Origin: CAVOBC01 sp963693635
GTDB taxonomy: Bacteria > Pseudomonadota > Gammaproteobacteria > Pseudomonadales > Azotimanducaceae
Assembly: GCA_963693635.1 (NCBI GenBank)
Contig: CAVOBC010000151.1
Location: 1 to 10,358 of the forward strand
Direction of reading: 5' to 3'
DNA: 10,358 nt
Position 1 is the first letter of the stretch. Each line of letters begins with the position of its first letter. Shown one piece after another: positions 8,001 through 10,358 of this stretch. The notes under the pieces are model-generated. The model did not search any database, was not told the origin of the DNA, and saw only the letters and a program-made list of their open reading frames with translations. Both the position numbers and the translations under genes were made by a program.

Positions 8001-8114
8001 GTCGCGAAAGCTGCCAAAGACGGCGACGCCGTCCTGTGCGGCGGCCGCGCCCGACACGAGGCAAGAAAAAAGGAAGGCGCAGAGGCTGAATATTGCTTGT
8101 CCCGAAATTGCCAC
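5076..8114 (-). CDS. Exported SPOR / CBM9-like / DUF5916 outer-membrane barrel protein
   Basis: From the GTG at 8114 this is 1012 residues. A hydrophobic signal segment ending in GAAAA, with probable cleavage before Gln27, is followed by a SPOR-like domain at about 29-102 (VAVFGSFRDANLA, then a second FHRVVSERTSEADARK half). A Pro/Ala/Ser/Thr-rich linker spans about 103-229. A family-9 carbohydrate-binding-like domain lies at about 230-427 (EVHIDGKLDEAVW at its start). A DUF5916 barrel runs from about 435 to the end, with the signature INPDFGAVESDD followed by FPEKRLFFLEG. SPOR domains usually bind peptidoglycan stripped of stem peptides; DUF5916 proteins are predicted outer-membrane barrels of unknown function. 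It is probably anchored in the outer membrane. The start is uncertain: this GTG gives a signal peptide of normal length but without basic residues. In-frame GTG 8189 or ATG 8297 would add an Arg/Lys-rich leader, and the frame stays open to a TTG at 8468. The TGA overlaps the start of the PrpF-like gene. Confidence 0.82.
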   Translation of the reverse strand: MAISGQAIFSLCAFLFSCLVSGAAAAQDGVAVFGSFRDANLALDESRDIATRSGVITRVESAMVSGRLFHRVVSERTSEADARKLVSLARRDGIDAWFQSRGDTTGAMSQTDAALANRFGVATVAGEREAGFASGSFQVRDRERPPARSPARLTVSPPQATTRTAPPAIATARPAVRSQTSPTPSKAGYHPIRLGRTASAANSPASKPSGTPDANGAAVSAQPSITAPPAILDIPYHASAEVHIDGKLDEAVWTATPAYQNMRVTEPDTLEAPEFATHVRLFFTDEGLYVSGVMTQPPASFVERLSSRDETLNRDSFGIALDSSGDGLYGYWFTIGLGGSVEDGRVLPERNLSSQWDGPWVGATAKHDDGWSAEMFLPWSMMSMPQREETRSMGIWVNRKVAHADESYGWPALPFAAAKFMSALQPIQFDGVKPVRQWAAYPFISNTYDDVNVTNESRIGLDIFARPSSNLQVTATINPDFGAVESDDVVVNLSAFETYFPEKRLFFLEGTEVFITSPRSVLQSFSSNGTGGRQPPQLYNLEPTTLLNTRRIGGAAIHAVIPDGVSVRGVELSKPTDLFAAAKVVGQSGGVRYGVMGAFEQDAEFDGLDDVTGLRREVTADGRNFGVARVVYDARGAGRKSVGYMTTLVDRPDYKAVVHGIDTHYLSASGKLSWDTQYVYSDVERTEGFGAFTDINYTPKTGHRHSLRLDYFDDSLDISDMGFLRRNDSVSLRYSFMRNTSRGLPSFARSAFGGVFVAGEANTDGFLTRGGTFIWGSLVFNDNSQLTAEIDWFTPSWDDRNSRGNGKFKIDDSLFSFVSYGTDSARPFSLSIQSGYQKETLGGNTWFTDVGFTFKPNHRLSIDLDLRYKKRDDWLIHMGDRNFTTFDGIDLGPRLAVDFFLSAKQQLRLTMQWAGIEAAEQTFWQVPIGDGKLIPRMKDPASGADDFTLSRLTTQFRYRWEIGPLSDLFVVYTRGSNLDNRSREDFEDLFRDALDERVVDLFIIKLRYRFGS

Positions 8115-8130
8115 CCGGACAATTCCCGGG
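8101..8130 (-). promoter_or_regulatory. Hairpin presenting the candidate GTG start codon in its loop
   Basis: Read on the minus strand, 8130-8120 pairs with 8110-8101. CCC pairs GGG, one G (8127) is bulged, then GGAATTG pairs CAATTTC with one G-U wobble, giving ten pairs in all. The nine-base loop TCCGGGTGG (8119-8111) contains the GTG at 8114-8112. If that GTG is the true start, the fold could control initiation; if not, it lies within the coding sequence. Confidence 0.4.
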
Positions 8131-8172
8131 AGTCGGTTAGCGAGTAAACGTCGCGTTTTTCTGCCGAAAATA

Positions 8173-8192
8173 GCGGTGCATTTGCGCACCGC
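8173..8192 (-). terminator. Perfect 7-bp hairpin followed by a T-rich tract: candidate attenuator or terminator
   Basis: GCGGTGC (8173-8179) and GCACCGC (8186-8192) are perfect inverted copies with a six-base loop. On the minus strand the stem is followed directly by TATTTT, a short imperfect T tract. The position, inside the leader and upstream of the signal-peptide region, suits attenuation of the outer-membrane protein gene. The alternative GTG start at 8189 would be buried in this stem. Confidence 0.4.
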
Positions 8193-8244
8193 ACTGGCTA
8201 TCGGCACCGCAGGCACGTGGCGAGGATTCCCGCGCACCGGATAA

Positions 8245-8276
8245 GGGGAAAGCCCCGTGAGCAGGGCCCGGCTCAC
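8245..8276. repeat. Two abutting perfect hairpins
   Basis: GGGG-AAAG-CCCC (8245-8256) is followed without a gap by GTGAGC (8257-8262), an eight-base loop containing GGGCCC, and GCTCAC (8271-8276). Abutting helices can stack coaxially, as in structured regulatory RNAs. GC-rich sequence yields short stems by chance, so this counts mainly together with the other hairpins nearby. Confidence 0.45.
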
Positions 8277-8445
8277 AGACGTACAACGCGTTCGGGTCAT
8301 GGATTCGCTCGCGGGAGGTTCAGATGGGATGGCGGGGCGCATCCTACTCGTTTGGTGACCGAATTTCCTGTACACAACCGCGCAGCCTTTCGGCGTTGTC
8401 AGCAATCGCAGAGGTGCCATCCACGCAATCCAGAAAAAAAAACAG

Positions 8446-8793
8446 TTACGATGCAATCTGACGATCAAGCGTAGAGAGTGGGGTGCCTATGGGCGGCTTG
8501 CTGGTTCTTGTCCTACGTTTGTCCCTTGGAAAGCCGCTTGTTCGCGCCACGCATTTCAAGGAGACAGGGACGGGGAGCGCATGGACGTGTATCCCAAACC
8601 CTGCCGTTTCGTCCAGAAGGATGACAAAACCGGCGACCTCGCCGTCGACCTCAACGACCGGCAACTCGATGCTCTGCTCGTGCAGGGTTTTGAGTTCGCC
8701 GCGATCGATTTCATGCACATGAGGGATCGCGGCACTGTTCAGTCGCAGGATGGCGTCATAGTCATCCGGGGTGGCCGGCCTGATTGTCTTCAT
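8446..8793 (-). pseudogene. Truncated GNAT N-acetyltransferase remnant
   Basis: The 115-residue frame starts like a GNAT acetyltransferase. IRPATPDDYDAILRLNSAAI (4-23) followed by PHVHEID (24-30) covers the first strand and helix, and VVEVDGEVAGFVILL (46-60) is the beta2-beta3 hairpin. From about residue 66 (near base 8595) the sequence stops resembling the family and becomes Arg/Lys/Pro-rich. The acetyl-CoA-binding motif A (RxxGxG/A) and the C-terminal half are missing; relatives are about 160-170 residues long. No other frame restores the lost part, which points to a deletion or insertion junction, not a simple frameshift. It lies 93 bp downstream of the M16 protease gene on the same strand, without a clear ribosome binding site. 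It is probably non-functional; a short non-enzymatic protein cannot be excluded. Confidence 0.6.
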
Positions 8794-8886
8794 CTATCTA
8801 ACAGGCGTCTATCCAACCGGCACCAATTCAACCGACATCAGGTGCGGAGTTGGGTGGTGGATCCCGATGGCAGACCGCCGGTGCGA

Positions 8887-10358
8887 CTACTTTAGGTCAG
8901 CCGTCGAGTTAACGATGCTGCCATTTTCGGGAAACGTGTCGAACTTGCCCCGGCTGAAAACGAACAGGCGTTGGTCGTCGAGTTTAGTCCGCAGTTCCGA
9001 CAGGAACTCGATGACGTCGCCGGTTTCAAGAGGCACAACCGCGCGCGCAACACGCTGGTTCGAGTCGAAGGTTGTCACATCTGATTCGAGATCGGCCCAG
9101 AATCGCGAGTGGCGCTGCCCGAGATTTTCGTCGGACTTGGTCAGGCGGCTAATGAGACCTGATTTGTGCTGGTCAAACGCCTCGGCAGGGATGTAAGGGA
9201 TCATACTGAGTTGCTGCTCGATGAACTCGATGGTGACCTTCTCGAGGTGGTCGGCGGGAGCGCCGGTTGATTGCACGACAAAGAAGATGCCGCCCCGGTT
9301 CTTGATCTCGCTCGAGAGGGCCGCGACAACATACCCGAGCTGTTGCTCCGTGCGCACGGAGGTAAAGTAAGCGGCGTTGATCAACTGCGCTGACAATGCA
9401 GAGAGGGCGCGATTTTTGTAACTGTCGTCGTTGTCCTGCACATACAGGACCATCGCTGAGTCCGCGTGGTCGACCTTCACCTCGTGCCGGTAGGCGTGGT
9501 TGATATCGACCACGCTGCCGTCGGTCAGATTAATGTTACCGGTCGTGAAATAGTTGCTGATGACGGCGTTCAGTTGGTCGAGCGACGGTTCGCCGACATT
9601 GCCGTGATATAGCGACCGAACCTCGATCCTGGCGAATTTCTTCTGGTACCACCGGGCAATGGAAGCACTCGTGACATCCTGCAAGGCTTCGGCCTGGGCG
9701 GCAGGCAACCACCCTGACGTGACGACGAGATTCTGGCTCGCGGTCATTGCTTGTCGGTAAGGCGCTTCGATCTTGAAGTTCTGCAGGTCCTTTATAAAGT
9801 CGGCTTTCAGGGTGGCGAAGCGAGATTCGTCCACCTTGTGATTGGCGATCTCGTTCAGAACCCGATCCAGAAGCACCATCTGCTTGTCGTTATACCCGCT
9901 GATGGCGACGCGCAGGCCCTTCGGCGGTGTAACGATCGAGTACCCGACCCCTGCCATCAGCGCGGGGTACGCAAGTGAGTTCAATGCATCCGAGACGAGT
10001 CGCGTATACAGCGCTGCGTTCACCCGATCCTCGAGACTAACGAGCCCGCCATCGGGGCGCAGGCTAACTTGCAACAAGGCGCGCGGCACTGAGAATTCGG
10101 TGTCCTGGTCGAGCCAGATTTCGGTGTCGTCCCGGTCGAAGGCGAGCGTGGGCAGCGCGGCGTTGGTCGGCAGGATGTCCAGGTTCTCGGGCAGAAACGG
10201 GTTCGCTTCCGGCAAATGCAGTGCGCCGCTGTCGGCACGGGCGCGGGCGATAGCACCCCGGGTGACCCGGTATGGCACCTTGAACCACTCCTCGACCTGG
10301 TCGGTGTCCACATCCGGACCCGAGTACTCAACGACGACGTTCTCGGGCCTGATGTGGG
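8887..10358 (-). CDS. M16-family metalloprotease (pitrilysin/insulinase type), C-terminal half, partial
   Basis: The reading frame runs off the right edge; the visible part is about 489 residues. The GTG at 10311 is internal, because family-like sequence continues upstream of it (RPENVVVEYSGPD). It matches the second half of pitrilysin/insulin-degrading-enzyme proteases. The linker WFKVPY and LHLPEANPFLPENL (near 10221-10180) open the middle domain. A C-terminal M16 domain follows from about base 9490. It contains RTEQQLGY (9354-9331), equivalent to Arg824...Tyr831 of human insulin-degrading enzyme, which help bind substrate. The zinc site HxxEH lies in the N-terminal half, outside the window, so activity cannot be judged here. 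Full-length relatives are about 900-960 residues and degrade peptides, often in the periplasm. The gene ends with a TAG at 8889. It seems unrelated to the catabolic locus on the left. Confidence 0.92.
   Translation of the reverse strand, partial: HIRPENVVVEYSGPDVDTDQVEEWFKVPYRVTRGAIARARADSGALHLPEANPFLPENLDILPTNAALPTLAFDRDDTEIWLDQDTEFSVPRALLQVSLRPDGGLVSLEDRVNAALYTRLVSDALNSLAYPALMAGVGYSIVTPPKGLRVAISGYNDKQMVLLDRVLNEIANHKVDESRFATLKADFIKDLQNFKIEAPYRQAMTASQNLVVTSGWLPAAQAEALQDVTSASIARWYQKKFARIEVRSLYHGNVGEPSLDQLNAVISNYFTTGNINLTDGSVVDINHAYRHEVKVDHADSAMVLYVQDNDDSYKNRALSALSAQLINAAYFTSVRTEQQLGYVVAALSSEIKNRGGIFFVVQSTGAPADHLEKVTIEFIEQQLSMIPYIPAEAFDQHKSGLISRLTKSDENLGQRHSRFWADLESDVTTFDSNQRVARAVVPLETGDVIEFLSELRTKLDDQRLFVFSRGKFDTFPENGSIVNSTADLK

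Larger units (their letters stand above)
8115..8445 (-). other. Structured leader/intergenic stretch before the SPOR-DUF5916 gene
   Basis: These 331 bases lie between the GNAT remnant and the most likely start of the barrel protein. The long frame is open through them, but its translation resembles no protein I know and is rich in Arg, Pro and Ser. Instead the stretch holds clustered perfect hairpins (8173-8192, 8245-8256, 8257-8276) and a run of nine A (nine T on the minus strand) at 8434-8442. I see no convincing -35/-10 pair. A 5' untranslated leader is the preferred reading. The alternative is an extended N-terminus translated from GTG 8189, ATG 8297 or TTG 8468. Confidence 0.45.

Noticed and set aside
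8170..8280. Cobalamin-riboswitch-like pieces on the minus strand (GGTGCG, GGAATCC, CGCCACG)
   Set aside because: The spacing differs from the known aptamer core and the conserved central segments are missing, so the similarity is probably chance.
8115..8468. N-terminal extension of the SPOR-DUF5916 protein from a TTG at 8468
   Set aside because: The extension precedes the signal peptide, overlaps the GNAT remnant frame, begins with a T-run-encoded Phe stretch and has no family-like sequence. Shorter extensions from GTG 8189 or ATG 8297 remain possible.
8217..8474. 85-residue plus-strand open frame in the leader region
   Set aside because: It has no ribosome binding site I can see, no recognisable domain and Arg-rich low-information sequence; it overlaps the hairpin cluster.
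10309..10311. GTG as the start of the M16 protease
   Set aside because: Family-like sequence continues upstream in frame to the window edge, and the zinc-binding N-terminal half is missing from the window, so the gene is cut off by the window.

Overview
The window is GC-rich DNA from a Gram-negative bacterium, probably a proteobacterium and plausibly an environmental gammaproteobacterium. The outer-membrane barrel protein of the DUF5916 type, the pitrilysin/insulinase-type M16 protease and the PrpF-family isomerase all fit this. No rRNA, tRNA, CRISPR array, integrase or transposase is visible, and the taxonomic guess is inference from gene content only.

Layout, left to right: (1) 16-1596, minus strand, a complete GMC-family FAD oxidoreductase. 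(2) 1597-1703, a divergent promoter region with an imperfect inverted repeat that may be an operator. (3) 1704-2999, plus strand, a LarA-family (nickel-pincer) hydroxyacid racemase/epimerase that keeps every active-site residue I can place. (4) 3087-3848, minus strand, a classical short-chain dehydrogenase, convergent with the racemase; its stop codon lies in a 13-bp tandem duplication. (5) 3949-5079, minus strand, a PrpF-family proline-racemase-fold isomerase. (6) 5076-about 8114, minus strand, a large exported protein: SPOR-like domain, Pro/Ala/Ser/Thr-rich linker, family-9 carbohydrate-binding-like domain and DUF5916 outer-membrane barrel. Its TGA stop overlaps the prpF-like ATG. (7) About 8115-8445, a stretch rich in perfect hairpins, read here as the 5' leader of gene 6. 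(8) 8446-8793, minus strand, a truncated GNAT acetyltransferase. (9) 8887 to the right edge, minus strand, the C-terminal half of an M16 metalloprotease.

The left half looks like a small catabolic locus. The racemase inverts or epimerises a 2-hydroxyacid, the SDR and GMC enzymes could oxidise hydroxyl groups, and the PrpF-like enzyme moves a double bond or inverts cis/trans geometry in an unsaturated di- or tricarboxylate. The substrate cannot be read from the sequence. No aldolase, hydratase, CoA ligase, transporter or regulator is present, and no LarB, LarC or LarE maturation gene, so the pathway must be completed elsewhere. The outer-membrane protein shares an ATGA junction with the isomerase, which suggests co-expression of an envelope-associated function with this catabolism. 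The most unusual items are the racemase-SDR-PrpF-GMC combination, the SPOR/barrel fusion coupled to an isomerase gene, and the structured leader in front of it.
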